Shown here: piece after piece, positions 16,567 to 31,500 of the stretch | How positions within the stretch are numbered: position 1 is the stretch's first letter | Layout: every line of letters starts with the position of its first letter | Source of the DNA: an uncultured bacterium | GTDB taxonomy: Bacteria > Myxococcota_A > Bradymonadia > UBA7976 > VGTA01 | Assembly (NCBI GenBank): GCA_943788935.1 | Contig: CALSSE010000003.1 | Coordinates: forward strand, 276,493-340,492 | Length of the DNA: 64,000 nucleotides | Reading direction: 5' to 3' | Notes under the pieces: generated by a model | The model's input: the letters and a program-made list of their open reading frames with translations, nothing else | What the model was told of the DNA's origin: nothing | Database searches by the model: none | Program-made: the position numbers and the translations under genes

Positions 16567-19500
16567 TTAAGGAGCGACGCGGACTACTCGGAAGCCGATT
16601 AGCTTAGACGACGTACTCACAAAGCGTGAATAACGCTTAGTGGTCACGAAAGAGCTAGAAGACTGAGCATTCCAGTTACCGCTTCTGATCGGTATATAGA
16701 ACGAACGACTTAGAGAGACAGGAGAGCCATCGGTCGGTACCAGACTAGTGTTCGAGACAAAGTCATCAGAGACGAACTCATCAAGACCACCGCTCATATC
16801 ACATAGCCCATCGCTGGTATCGCTCAATTGTGTTGGCTCGATGAGGTCACGAGAGCTGCTACATACATGAGGAACGGTTGTGTAACCACAACTTGAACCA
16901 AAGCCAGTGACCGAATCACAACTAGCAGACGCGACGTTACCGGCAAAGTTATGTCCTTGGCCTTGGCTTCGTGCTGCATATTCCCACTCTGTCTCACTCG
17001 GTAAGCGCACAGAGAAGCCTGCCATCTCTCCGTCCAGCCAAGTGACATACTCAACAGCGTTACTCTGTCGGATACAGTTAACGGGGAGGGTCTCATTATC
17101 GATCATGTAGTAAGTACAGCCAGAGCTATTCTTCGGGGCTCCACAAGAGCCTGCGTCAACGCAAGCCTTATACTGAGCGACAGTGATTTCAGAGCGACTC
17201 ATCTCAAAGTCAGCGATAGTGATCTGCGGAGAGCCTGCGTTAGCGTTGGTGAGATCACCAAAGCGATAGGTTCCGCCAGTGACTGATTTCCACCCAATAT
17301 CGGTGATGATCTTACAGCCACCATCAGCAGCACCAGGTGGTGAGCAAGCATCACCATCGAAGCTGTTCCCATCATCACACTCCTCAACAAGATCGCCGTT
17401 TTGATCGACATCTACTCGGACTTTTCCGTCACCACACACTGGTATTGTACAGTCATTGAAGCAGCTGTCATTATCGTTGTCATTACCATCATCACAGTCT
17501 TCACCGGCATCGATGACGCCATCACCACAGAATGGGTTGAGACAGCTCTCACGGCAGGTATCAGCGGCCGTATCACTGTTCACGCCGGTACCGTCATCAC
17601 ACTCTTCAGAGCTCTGTAAGATCCCGTCACCACAAGCCGAAGCGGTACATACGTTAGAACAAGTGTCATCATTCACTGAATTCCCATCATCACACTCTTC
17701 ATTAGTATCTACGACTCCATCTCCACAAGTCGGATTCGTACAGTCGACACGACATGTATCTGAGGCGGTGTCGCTGTTCCCGTTAGGATCATCACAGTCT
17801 TCACCGGGCTCTTGAACACCATTGCCACAGATCGGCTGAGTACAGTTGTTCTTACAGGCGTCATTATCATCGCCATTCGCATCATCACACTCTTCGCCAG
17901 CGCTGATATTGGTGATCCCGTCACCACACTGTTGCGCAGAACAATCGCTGTTACAAGCCGCGCTCTCACCAGAGTCGTCGCAATCTTCGACACCTGCTTG
18001 GATTACACCATCGCCGCAAGTCGCGTTTAGACATTGACCATTAACGTTGAGACAAGCGTCTGTGTTATCGGCATTGCCGTCATCGCACTCTTCTACACCG
18101 GTGTGAGTGAAGTTGTCACCACAGACGGCAACAGTACAGGCTCCACCGTTACCAGTATCATCTAGACAAGAATCAGTGTTGTCGATGTTTCCATCATCAC
18201 ACTCTTCAACACCTGCTTGAACTTTTCCATCACCACAAGAGGCGAAGACGCAAGTACCACCGTCTGAGGTGTCATCAAGGCAACCATCTGTATTATTCTG
18301 ATTTCCATCATCACACGTCTCACCCGGCTGAACGATCCCGTCACCACAGGTAGCGTTAACGCAGCTATTGGTACATGTATCATCATTGACTTGATTACCA
18401 TCATCACAGTCTTCACCAGGGTTAACGAAGCCGTCACCACAGGTGAAGTTTTGGCAATCACCGCCATTATTGGTGTCGTCAGGACAAGTATCATTGTTAT
18501 TTTGATTACCATCGTCACAGAACTCGACACCCGCTTCAACATGACCGTCTCCACATGTAGCGAAGACACAAACACCAGCGACTTCAACGCAGTTGTCAGT
18601 ATTCACAGAGTTGCTGTCATCACACTCTTCACCAGCGAGAGTATTGGTTATACCGTCACCGCAGACGACGAACGTACAGTCACTATCGCAAGTAGCGCTG
18701 CCCGCTTCGCCATCATCACACTCTTCGCCGTTTGCGGCTGATACGACACCATCACCACAGTCACAAGCATCGCCTGTACCGTCATTATCAGAGTCAGTCT
18801 GATTATTGTTTGAAGTGTTCGGGCAGTTATCTAGATCACCAACTTGCACACCACAGATGCCGTCGCCGTCTGGGTCAAAGGCGGGTTGGGTAGGTGTACT
18901 ATTAGAATCTGTTGGATCAGAGCCACATTGAGTCTCTTCACCATCAGTGAATCCATCACCATCGTCATCATCAGAGTTGGCGTCACATTCACCGTCATTA
19001 TCGGAATCGGTACCGTCGTTGTTAACATCCGGCGAGTTAAGCACCGAGCAATCATCACATGTATCACCGTCAAGGTCACTGCAGATGCTTGAGTCATTAG
19101 CGTTCGTATCATTAGCGTTAATCACACCATCGCCATCAATATCATCATCACATGCATCGCCATCAGCATCACTATCAAGATTGGCTTGAGGCTGATTAGC
19201 GACCAGTGGGCAGTTATCGATGTTATCGGCCACGGTGTCATTGTCATCATCGGTATCTTCCGCAGAGTTATCCCGACAACCATCGTTATCGTTATCTGCA
19301 TCATTCCAACTCACCTGATGATTAGGGTCAGTAGGATCGTCACAATCGTCTAAATTATCATTGACGCCATCATCATCGAGGTCTGGATCAGCGTTGTCTC
19401 CAATAGTATCACCATCGGTGTCTCGAGACTCTGTGCTGTCAAATGGGAAGTCATCATTCACATCGAGGACATTATCGTTGTCATCATCATCATCATCGAC

Positions 19501-22500
19501 ATCACACTCTTGATCGCCGTCATTATTGTGAACAGCGGAGAGAGGCGTGTCATTGACATCATTGATTGCCGAACCACAACGAGTCTCATCGTCGTTGGAG
19601 AAGCCATCATTATCATCATCGTCATCACCCACATTACAGAGACCATCGCCATCATCATCAGGCCCATCATTAGTCACTCGGGTCACTCCGTTGAAGTCGG
19701 CGGTAGTGAAGTTGGCTCCAGCAGTGAAGTCGTTGTTGACGGTCTGTGAACAATCATCACACGTATCGCCGTCGCTGTCCCCACAAGCGCTAGGGTCAGT
19801 GGAGCTTGTCTGAGCGGTCGCTTCATCAGCATCGCTCACACCATCATTATCGTCATCATCATCGATGCCGTTGTCACATTCGCCATCACCATCAGTGTCA
19901 GTGGGCTCATCACTCGGATTATTGGGGGATGATCCACAGGTAGACTCATCAGTATCGATGAAGCCATCGTTATCATCATCAGGATCTAGGTCGTTACAGA
20001 GATCATAGAGCACACCGTCTACTTCAATAGTACCGGTAGGGAAGTCAGGCTGACCATCTGGATTTCCGATCGGCAGGACATCACGGGTATCATCAAAGCC
20101 CTTCGCGCCAGCGCCATAACATTCATCGTTGGCATCACATACACCGTCACTGTCGATATCATCTGGAGTAGACTGATCGTCAAGAGGATCTGAGTTACAG
20201 CCATTCTCTATAACGTCAGTGATCCCGTCACCATCATCATCATCATCGGCGTTATTACCTATATTATCCCCATCGGTATCAAGTTGCTCAGTGGGATCAA
20301 GTGGGAAATCGTCGTTAATGTCGATGACGTTATCATTATCATCGTCATCATCATCGGCATCACACTCTTGATCGTTATCATTGTTATGAGCAACAGAGAG
20401 CGGGGTGTCAGTATTATCAGTCGTTGAAGAGCCACAACGAATCTCATCAGTATCAGAGAAGGTGTCATTGTCATCATCGGTGTCTTGATCTTGGTCACGG
20501 CAACCGTCGCCATCGTGGTCAGTGGCAGGGTCACTTGTCCAAGGCACATTGTTCCCTAGATCAATAAAGCCAGCAGCACAACTATCGGCATTATCGGTAA
20601 TACCGTCATTATCATCATCGCTGTCTACACCATTGTCACAGTCTCCATCACCATCGGTGTCAAGAGGAGTGTCGCCGTTGAGCGTTGGGTCACTACCGCA
20701 GGTCGTCTCATCGTCGTTGGTGAAGCCATCAGAGTCAGCGTCGTTATCACAGACATCACCTACTCCGTTAGTATTGACGTCTGCCTGATCAGCGTTAGCG
20801 TCTACTGGGCAGTTATCACTACCATCTATGGTGCCATCGTTATCAGAGTCAGCGTCTAATGGATCGGTATTGAGCTCATCGGCATCATCGATGCCATCAC
20901 CATCATCATCATCGTCACAAACATCACCGAGATCATCAGGTGTCACATCAGTATTACCCGCATCAAAGAGCGCTTGATCAGTGTTCAGCTGGTCTTGGTT
21001 GGACACTTTTGGACAGTTGTCGTTGGCATCATTAAAACCATCAACATCTGTGAACTTTGAGAACTTATTACTCGCATCGATCGCAGGGTCATAGGCATTG
21101 TCTCCATCGAGGTCCTCTTCTGTATCAAGGAGGCCATCGTTGTCGTCATCGTCATCACATGCATCACCGCCCTTATTCGAGCCTTGAGCGAAATCTGCGC
21201 CATCACCATCATTATCACTCTGATCGTCACTGATCGTCGGGCAGATATCAAGAAGGTCACTAAAGCTATCGCCGTCGGTATCGGTGTTGACAGGACTGGT
21301 GCCGATACTGATCTCGTCAGTATCACTCAATCCATCATTGTCATCATCATCGTCACAAGCATCACCGATAGTGTCAGTATCGAAGTCTTCTTGGTTACTA
21401 TTAGAGGTCAGTGGGCAGTTGTCCGCATTGTCGTTAGTCCCATCAGCATCCGTATCTGGATCAAGAGGGTCGGTCTCATCTAAGTCGACGATCCCATCAT
21501 TGTCGGCATCCTCTGTAGAATCTGTGAGGCCATCCTCATCATCGTCATCATCACACTCATCACCACCATCATTGAGGCCGTCAGTATTAGTCTGATTAAG
21601 GTTCGCTGTATCAGGACAATTGTCGTTCACATCATCTACACTATCGCCATCACGGTCAGTGTCACAGACATCACCAAAATTATCGCCATCGTTGTTTGCT
21701 TGGTCATTGTTCTGGGTGAGATGGCAGTTGTCTGTATCATCATCCACGCCGTCACCATCTGAGTCGCTATCTAGATAGTCTGGCGTATTGTCACTATCTG
21801 TGTCGATCGGCGGAGTCGTAAGATCAGCATCACCTGCCTCAACCGCGTCGGTGATTCCATCGTTATCAGAGTCGGTATCTAACGCGTCTATATCGTCTAC
21901 GCCATCTGAATTGAGCGGTGCATCGATATCACCGCCGACCTCAACTTGATCAGGGATGGTATCGCCATCAGTATCTGTTAAAGCTGGGTCAAGTCCAACG
22001 GAGACCTCCCATGAGTCGGGGAGTGTGTCAGAATCAACATCATTAAACTCTGACACAAGAGTAATGGTCACGCTTGCGCTCTCATTAGCTGCATCAGTTA
22101 CTGTGAGCGTTAGATCATAAGAGCCTGCCTCTTCGTAGGTCGGTGTCCACTCAAAAGCTCCAGTGACGCCATCTAAAGTCGCGTTATCAGGAACATCACC
22201 AGTCATGGTATAGCTCAAGGTGTCGCCAGTATCTACATCTTGACCAGTCACAACAAAGGTTAACGAGATCCCCTCTGGCGCGTTGATCTGTGCACCATCA
22301 GCAGGCGTCGGAGCGACCAAAGTTGGTGCATCATTGTCATTGATGACTACGATGGTGACCTCAGCGGGTAAGCTCGTATCATGTCCATCATGTACGGTGT
22401 ACTCAAAAGTCACTGTTCCCGCGAAGTTGCCAACGGGGTCATAGGTGAATGAGCCGTCTGCGCTGAGGTTTAAAGTCCCCGTGGCGGGTGCTGTCGAAAC

Positions 22501-25500
22501 TGCGGCGCTGAGCTGAGCATTGTTATCAACATCCGTATCATTAGAGAGTACACCCGATGCAACGTCGACCACATACTGAGAATCCTCTGTGGCGTCATTA
22601 TAGAGGTCTGCACTCGTGACTGTTAAGTCATTCACACCGGTCACAGTGATCACAAAGCTGCCAGCAGAGGTAGCGCTTTGGCTGTCGGTCGCGATATAGT
22701 TTACAGTGACGTCCTGAGTTTCACCCTCAGCGAGACTCTGATAACTTGCATGGCTAGGATCAAAGCTCCAATCAGCTACAGTGAGGCTCAAGCCATCGAC
22801 TTGACCGTCAAGACTAAAGGCGATTGTATCCCCTGTATCAACATCGGTCGCTGTGAGCGTACCAGTGAGTGGGGCATCATCCTCATTTGTGGACTGAGCA
22901 GTGTTAAATGTGGCAACCGGCGCGTTATTCACCCCTGTGACCACGATATCAAAGCTCTGCGAGGGATCAACCGCTCCTTCACTGTCAGTCACGCTATAAG
23001 TGACAACGAGAGTCTCTGTACTCCCTACAGCTAGATCTTGGTACGCAGCATCGGTGGCATCAAAACTGAAACTACCGTCTGGGTTAATGGTTAAGCCTGC
23101 GATACCCCCTGTGGTGTCAGCGTAAGTATCGGTGTCGCCGTTATCGATATCTGTTGAAGTGAGTTGACCGTTAATCGCCTGATCACCTTCATTCACATCT
23201 TGTTGAGTAGTAAAGGTCGCCACTGGGTCATCGTTGACACCCGTGACTGTGATCAAGAAGCTGCCTTGATCGGTCGCTGTTTGTGAATCAGTCACGATGT
23301 AGTTGACCGTGATGTCCTGGGTCTCATCTTTGGCCAACGCTTGGTAATCACTATGAGACGGATCAAAGCTCCAAGTATCGCCCGCTAGAGAGAGTCCTGA
23401 GATCGCGGGACCATCTAAACTGAAGGTGAGAACATCATTTGCGTCAACATCGGTCGCGGTGAGAACACCTGAGGCCACTGCTCCGTCTTCAGTCGCGGTC
23501 TGAGCAGCGCTAAAGGTCGCGACTGGCGCGTCGTTCTCATTACTCACTACGATAGTGACCTGAGCGGGTGCACTCACCTCATGTCCATCATTAACGGTGT
23601 ACTCAAAAGTCACTGTTCCTGCGAAGTCCTGAGCAGGATCATAGTCGAACGACCCGTCTGCTTTGAGGTCCAAGGTCCCTGTAGCAGGTGGCGTCGATAC
23701 AGCAACAGAGAGTTGGCCAGCACCGATATCAATATCGGTGTCATTGCTGAGTACACCCAACACAGCATTGACCACATAAGTAGTGTCTTCTGTGGCGTCA
23801 TTATATTGATCTGCGTTTGTTACTGTGGGGTCATTCTCACCTGTAATAGTGATCACGAAGCTGCCCGCTGAGCTAGCGCCTTGGCTATCAGTCGCGTTGT
23901 AGTTTACGGTCACATCTTGAGTCTCGCCTTCGGCAAGACTTTGGTAGGTCGCGTGGCTCGGATCAAAGCTCCAATCAGCGTTAATCAGAGTAAAGCCATC
24001 AACCTGTGCATTTAGACTAAAGGTAACTGTGTCACCCGTGTCAGCGTCTGTCGCGGTGAGAGTATCTGAGATAACAGCGCCGTCTTCGGTCGCGCTTTGA
24101 GCAGTATCGAATGTCGTGACTGGCGCGTTGTTCACGCCGGTAATGACAATATCAAAAGCGCCAGTGTTATCGACGGCATTTTGCCCATCGGTCACGCTAT
24201 ATGTGACGTTAAGTGTCTGAGTCACTCCAACGGCGAGTGAGGCGTAAGCAGTATCACTCGGATCGAAGACGAATGAGCCATCGGCGTTGATGGTTAAGCC
24301 ATCAGTGCCACCTGTCGTGTCGCTAAAGGTCGCGGTGTCAGTGGTATCAGCATCGGTCGAGGTGAGTTGACCGTTCAGTGCAGCGGCCCCCTCATTGACA
24401 TCTTGTTGAGCGCTGAAAGTCGCGACCGGGTCATCATTCTCACCGGTGACGGTGATCACGAAGCTCGCTGTGTCAGTGACGTTGCTACTATCGGTGACAG
24501 TATAGGCGACAGTCACATCATGTGTCTCACCCGCGCCAATAAACTGGTAGCTAGCGTGGCTTGGATCAAAGGTCCAAGTATCGACCGCCAAGCTAAGCCC
24601 GTCAATCGGGGCGTTTAGAGAGAAAGTGAGCACATCTCCTGTGTCCACATCTGTACCGGTGAGCACATCGGAGATCGTGGCGCCGTCCTCAGTGGCAGTT
24701 TGCCCTGCCACAAAGGTCGCTACAGGTGCATTATTGATTCCTGTGATCACTATGTCGAACGCGCCGCCGGCATCTATACCGCCTTGTGAATCTGTCACGC
24801 TATAGGTGACATTGACCGTTTGGGTATCTCCTACTGCGAGGCTCTCATATGCAGCGTTGCTTGGATCAAAAGTAAACGATCCGTCAGCGTTGATCGTCAG
24901 GCCAGGCGTACCGCCGGTGGTATCTGCGAAAGCTGCGGTGTCGTTATTATCAACATCAGTCGAGGTGAGCTGTCCGTTAATCGAGTTATCACCCTCATTC
25001 ACATTCTGAACAGTCGTGAAGGTCGCAGATGGGTCATCATTTACACCGGTGAGAGTGATCGTGAAGCTGTTCTGATCTGTCGCACTATGGTTGTCGGTGA
25101 CGGTATAAGCTACATTGATAGACTGAGTCTCGCCTGCGGCTAGGGCTTGGTAAGCGTTGTCTGCAGGATCGAAGCTCCAAGTGTCCACTGCGAGAGATAA
25201 GCCCGCGATAGTGTTATCATCGAGGCTGAAGGTGAGTACTGCGTCAGAGTCTGCATCGGTGGCGGTCAGAACACCGCCAAGGGGAGCATCATCTTCGTTA
25301 CCCGCCTGATCAGTATCAAAGGTCGCAACGGGTCCATCATTCAGTCCCGTGATGACGATGTCAAATGTACCGGTGTTGTCAACTGCTCCTTGGGAGTCAG
25401 TAACGCTGTAGGTCACCGTTTCCGTCTGAGTTGCGCCACTGGCGAGACTATCGTAGGCAGGGTCACTCGGGTCAAAGGTAAAGCTACCATCCACGCTGAT

Positions 25501-28500
25501 CGCTAAGCCGGCTATACCGGCCGTAGTATCTGCGAAATCTGCTGTGTCACCGTTATCTACATCGGTCGAAGTCAGCTGACCGTTAACAACCGCGTCATCC
25601 TCGGTTACGTTTTGCTGGGTGGAGAAAGTTGACGCTGGGTCATCGTTCACGCCGGTGACAGTGATTACGAAGCTGTTTTGACCCGTCGCGTTATGCTCAT
25701 CGGTGACGGTGTAATCGACTGTGATCGTCTGCGTCTCACCTTGGGCGAGCGCTTGATAGTCTGCGTGAGCCGGATCGAAAGACCATGTATCACCAGCCAA
25801 AGTAAGTCCCGCGATGGTGTTGTCATTTAGGCTGAAAGTCAGCGTCGCATTGTCATCAACATCGCTTGCGGTCAAGACTCCGGTAAATGCAGCGTCATCT
25901 TCATTAGTCGCTTGAGCGGTGTCAAAAGTCGCCAAAGGCGTGTTGTTTATACCTGTGATTACGATATCAAACGTTTGGGTGTTATCCACAGCACCCTGCG
26001 AGTCACTCACGCTATAAGAGATGGTCAAAGTCTCAGTGACCCCTTGCTCTAAATGCTCATAAGCGGCGTTGCTTGGATCAAAGGAGAAACTTCCGTTTCC
26101 GTTAATCGTCAATCCATTTGTACCACCGGTTAGGTCAGCGAAGATCGCGGTCTCATTATTGTCGACATCTGTTGAGGTGAGCTGACCGTTGATAACAGCG
26201 CCACCTTCGTTCACGTTTTGTGTCGTGGTGAATGTTCCCACGGGTGCATCGTTGACACCGGTCACAGTGATAGTGAAGCCACTCTGATCTGTTTCTCCTT
26301 GGCTATCTGTCACTGTGTAGTTGACAACTACATCTTGAGTCTCACCAACAGCCAGCGCTTGATAATCTGCGTGGGATGGATCAAAGCTCCAAGTATCACC
26401 CGCTAGGCTAAGCCCGGCGATCGTGTTATCGTCAAGGGTGAAGGTGAGTACGTCGCCAGCATCAGCATCTGTGGCGGTTAGAACGTCGGTGACCACAGCC
26501 CCATCTTCAGTCGCGGCCTGAGCTGCATTGAAGGTAGCGACCGGGGCGTTATTCACGCCGGTGATCACGATATCAAAGCTCGGCGTAGCGTCAACTCCGC
26601 CTTGAGAATCAGTGACGCTATACGTCACGGTAATGGTCTCTGTGACGCCCACAGCGAGATCTTGGTAAGCGGCGTCGCTTGGATCAAAACTGAAGCTACC
26701 ATCTTGGTTAATGGTCAAACCTGCTACTCCGCCCGTGGTATCCGCAAAGTCTGCAGTATCACCATTATCGACGTCGGTCGAAGTCAACTGACCGTTGATA
26801 GCTTGATTACCCTCAACGACGTCTTGCTGAGTAGTAAAGGTCCCTACAGGATTATCGTTTATACCGGTCACGGTGATGGTGAAGCTGTTCTGTCCTGTCG
26901 CGTTTTCGAGGTCAGTTACTGTGTAATTGACAACTACGTCTTGAGTCTCACCAGCGGCCAACGCTTGATAATCTGCGTGGGATGGATCAAAGCTCCAAGT
27001 ATCAACCGCCAAGCTTAGTCCGGCGATGGTGTTATCATCAAGGGTGAAGGTGAGGGTGTCACCGGTATCAGCGTCTGTAGCGGTTAGAACGTCGGTGACC
27101 ACAGCCCCATCTTCAGTCGCGACCTGAGCTGCGTCGAAGGTGGCGACCGGGGCGTTATTCACACCGGTGATCACGATATCAAAGCTCGGCGTAGCGTCAA
27201 CGCCACCTTGAGAGTCAGTAACGCTATACGTTACGTTAATGGTCTCTGTGTCGCCCACAGCGAGATCTTGGTAAGCGGCGTCGCTTGGATCAAAGCTGAA
27301 GCTGCCATCTTGGTTAATGGTCAAACCTGCCACTCCGCCCGTGGTATCAGCAAAGTCTGCAGTATCGCCATTATCGACGTCGGTCGAAGTCAGCTGACCA
27401 TTAACGACCGGATCACCCTCAACAACGTCTTGCTGAGTAGTAAAGGTCCCCACAGGGTTATCATTTATACCGGTCACGGTAATCGTGAAGCTATTCTGCC
27501 CTGTCGCGCCTTCGATATCAGTGACTGTGTAAGCGACAGCAACGTCTTGAGTCTCACCAGCAGCCAACGCTTGATAATCTGCGTGGGATGGATCAAAGCT
27601 CCAAGCATCAACCGCCAAGCTAAGCCCGGCGATAGTGTTATCATCAAGGGTGAAGGTGAGGACGTCGTTAGCATCCGCATCTGTGGCGGTTAGAACGTCG
27701 GTGACCACAGCCCCATCTTCAGTCGCGACCTGAGCAGCATTGAAGGTGGCGACCGGGGCGTTATTCACACCGGTGATCACGATGTCAAAGCTCGGCGTAG
27801 CGTCAACTCCACTTTGAGAGTCAGTGACGCTATACGTCACGGTAATAGTCTCTGTGACGCCCAAAGCGAGATTTTGGTAAGCGGCGTCGCTTGGATCAAA
27901 GCTGAAGCTACCATCTTGGTTAATGGTCAAACCTGCTACTCCGCCCGTGGTATCAGCAAAGTCTGCAGTATCACCATTATCGACGTCGGTCGAAGTCAGC
28001 TGACCATTAATGGCCGGATCACCCTCATCTACGTCTTGCTGAGTAGTAAAGGTCCCCACAGGATTATCGTTAACACCGGTCACGGTGATCGTGAAGCTAT
28101 TTTGCCCTGTCGCGTTTTCGCTGTCAGTCACTGTGTAAGCGACGATTACGTCTTGAGTCTCACCAGCGGCCAACGCTTGATAATCTGCGTGGGATGGATC
28201 AAAGCTCCAAGTATCACCCGCCAGGCTAAGCCCGGCGATCGTGTTGTCATCAAGGGTGAAGGTGAGGACGTCGCCAGCATCAGCATCTGTAGCGGTTAGA
28301 ACGTCGGTGACCACTGCGCCATCTTCTGTGGCGACCTGAGCTGCGTTAAAGGTCGCGATCGGAGCGTTGTTCACACCGGTGACCACGATATTGAAGCTCG
28401 GCGTAGCGTCAACTCCGTTTTGAGAATCATCGACGCTATAAGTAACCGTAATGGTCTCTGTAGTGCCCACTGCGAGATCTTGGTAAGCGGCATCACTTGG

Positions 28501-31500
28501 GTCGAAGCTGAAGCTACCATCTGCGTTAATAGTTAAGCCTGCGATACCAGCCGTAGTGTCTGCGAACGTCGCTGTATCACCGTTATCTACGTCGGTCGAA
28601 GTCAGCTGACCATTAATGGCCGGATCTCCCTCAACGACGTCTTGCTGAGTAGTAAAGGTCCCCACAGGGTTATCGTTTACACCGGTCACGGTGATCGTGA
28701 AGCTGTTCTGTCCTGTCGCGTTTTCGCTGTCAGTCACTGTGTAAGCGACGACTACGTCTTGAGTCTCACCAGCGGCCAGCGCTTGATAATCTGCGTGGGA
28801 TGGATCAAAGCTCCAAGTATCAACCGCCAGGCTAAGCCCGGCGATGGTGCTATCATCAAGGCTGAAGGTGAGAATATCACCGGTGTCAGCGTCTGTAGCG
28901 GTGAGAACGTCGGTAACCACAGCCCCATCTTCAGTCGCGACCTGAGCTGCGTCGAAGGTGGCGACCGGAGCGTTATTCACACCGGTGATCACGATGTCAA
29001 AGCTCTGCGTAGCGTCAACCGCTCCTTGAGAATCAGTGACGCTATAAGTAACGGTAATGGTCTCAGTGGTACCCACAGCGAGATCTTGGTAAGCGGCGTC
29101 GCTTGGATCAAAGCTGAAGCTGCCATCTTGGTTAATGGTCAAACCTGCAACTCCGCCCGTGGTATCAGCAAAGTCTGCAGTATCGCCATTATCGACGTCG
29201 GTCGAAGTCAGCTGACCGTTAATGGCTGGATCACCCTCAACGACGTCTTGCTGGGTAGTAAAGGTCCCCACAGGATCGTCGTTTATACCGGTCACGGTGA
29301 TGGTGAAGCTGTTCTGCCCTGTCGCGCCTTCGCTGTCAGTCACTGTGTAAGCGACGATTACGTCTTGAGTCTCACCAGCAGCCAACGCTTGATAGTCTGC
29401 GTGGGATGGATCAAAGCTCCAAGTATCAACCGCCAGGCTAAGCCCGGCGATGGTGTTATCATCAAGGGTGAAGGTGAGGGTGTCACCGGCATCAGCATCT
29501 GTGGCTGTTAGAGTGTCGGTGATCGGTGCGTCATCTTCGTTGGTCGTTTGATTGGCATCGAATGTTGCCACCGGTGCGTCATTAACCGCTAATACTTCGA
29601 TGGTTACAGTCGTCTGCGCTGTGGTCTCGTTCCCGTCAGTCGCAGTGTAAACAAAGGTCGCGGTGCCCACAAAGTCTTGAGCAGGATTAAAAGTGAAACT
29701 TCCATTAGGATTAAGAGTGAGTAGACCATGTGCTGGCAATACGTCAGTAATCAGATTGACGCTCAGAGTGTCTCCATCTCCATCGCTATCGTTAGTGATT
29801 ACGTTTTCAACGAGCTGAATCTCCTCATTTGTCGTGAATGAATCCGCAGTTGCGCTTGGGCCACCGGTTTCACACGCGTCACCCTCTCCATCACTATTGT
29901 GATCTTCTTGACCATTATTGACAGTGTCTATGCAGTTGTCGGTGAGGTCAAAGACACCATCGACGTCGCTGTCATCACAGTGATCACCGATATCATCAAG
30001 ATCTTGATCTTCCTGTAAGAAGTTCTCGGTGGTAGGACAGTTGTCGTCTGCGTCCTTAGTGAGGTCTCCGTCGGTGTCATCATTGATAGGATTGGTTCCT
30101 AATTGACCCTCTTCAATATCGCTGAGCGTGTCGTTATCGTCATCGAGGTCTTCAGTCGCATCGAGGCAACCATCATCATCACGATCGTTGAGGTTGTTAG
30201 GTACCCAGCCAATTTCAGAGGCGTCTGCACCCAAGTCGGGCGCTCCGGTGTCGTCAGGGTCACAGTTGTCTACGCTATCAGCATAGCTGTCGTTGTCGTC
30301 GTCAGTATCTTCAGAGGAATCTTGGCAACCATCTTCGTCATGGTCTGTGGTCGCTTGGTCTGAAACCCATCCCGTCTCGCCGGTGGGGCAATCATCAACG
30401 CCGTCTGCAACAGTGTCGTTGTCATCATCAGTGTCTTCAGAAGAGTCTTGGCAACCATCTTCGTCGTGGTCTGTAGTCGCTTGGTCTGAGAGCCACCCCT
30501 TCTCGCCGCTTGGGCAAGAGTCTATGTTGTCAGCGACTCCATCGTTATCGCGGTCAATGTCCTCTGCGGTGCCATCTTCACAACCGTCACCATCGAAATC
30601 GGTCGCTCCATTAGAGGTCCATCCGACATTTCCCTTAGCGCACTGATCATCATTATCGTTAACGCCATCGTTATCGTCGTCGTCATCCTCTCCATCAGGA
30701 TCATCGTCCTTACACCCATCTACATCATAATCAGTGCTGTTTGTATCAGAGGTCCAACCGAGTGACCCTGTTTGGCAAAGATCTAATGGATCACCATTGC
30801 CGTCGACGTCGTTAATGCCATCATCATCATCATCATCATCAACACCATTGTCGCATAATGTGTCGCTGTCATAATCAGCGGGTACATCTGTGTCAAGCAA
30901 TGGATCTGTACCACAAATGCCCTCATCTACATCTGAGAAGCCATCATCATCGTCATCGAGGTCACCATCGCCAACGACATTGGGGTCACCTTCGTCACAG
31001 AGGCCATCATCGTCGGTATCAACTCCATCGAGACTAGGGAAGGCGAACTGCATGAAGGCACAGTCATCACACCCATCATTATCGCTGTCAGCACATACTG
31101 TGTTGTCAGCGGGATCAAGGTCTACATCATTGGCAACTCCGTCACCATCGAGGTCATCATCCTCTGAATCACATACCCCATTACCGTTACTGTCGGGTGG
31201 ACTAATATTGAAGTTATCAGCGTCACCGCCGACGCAAATATCTTCGTCAGTATTGCTCCAACCGTCGCCATCTCTGTCATCGTCACCTGCGTCACAGAGT
31301 CCATCATTATCAAGATCATCGCCATCGTTAGTGACGCGACCATTGACAACAGTGAAATTATTACCTGGGGTAAAGTCTGCGGCGCCCGTTAAGACACAGT
31401 CGTCGCATGAATCGGCATCAGAGTCTCCGCAATTGTTTGGCAAGAGAGGGTCTGAGCCACGAGTCGCCTCATCAGCATCGCTCACTCCATCATTGTCGCT

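Noticed and set aside
16567..17290. FGE-like domain as a formylglycine-generating enzyme
   Set aside because: The paired cysteines of the active site are missing, and the domain is part of a giant secreted repeat protein, so enzyme activity is unlikely.
26400..29480. Mobile element or transposon duplication
   Set aside because: The repeats are in-frame protein domains of constant length, without terminal inverted repeats or a transposase.
22678..29511. Long plus-strand open frames with a recurring sequence (for example at 26602, 27208, 27814 and 28642)
   Set aside because: They are antisense shadows of the 606-bp repeat units; their regular 606-base spacing and the lack of ribosome binding sites show this.
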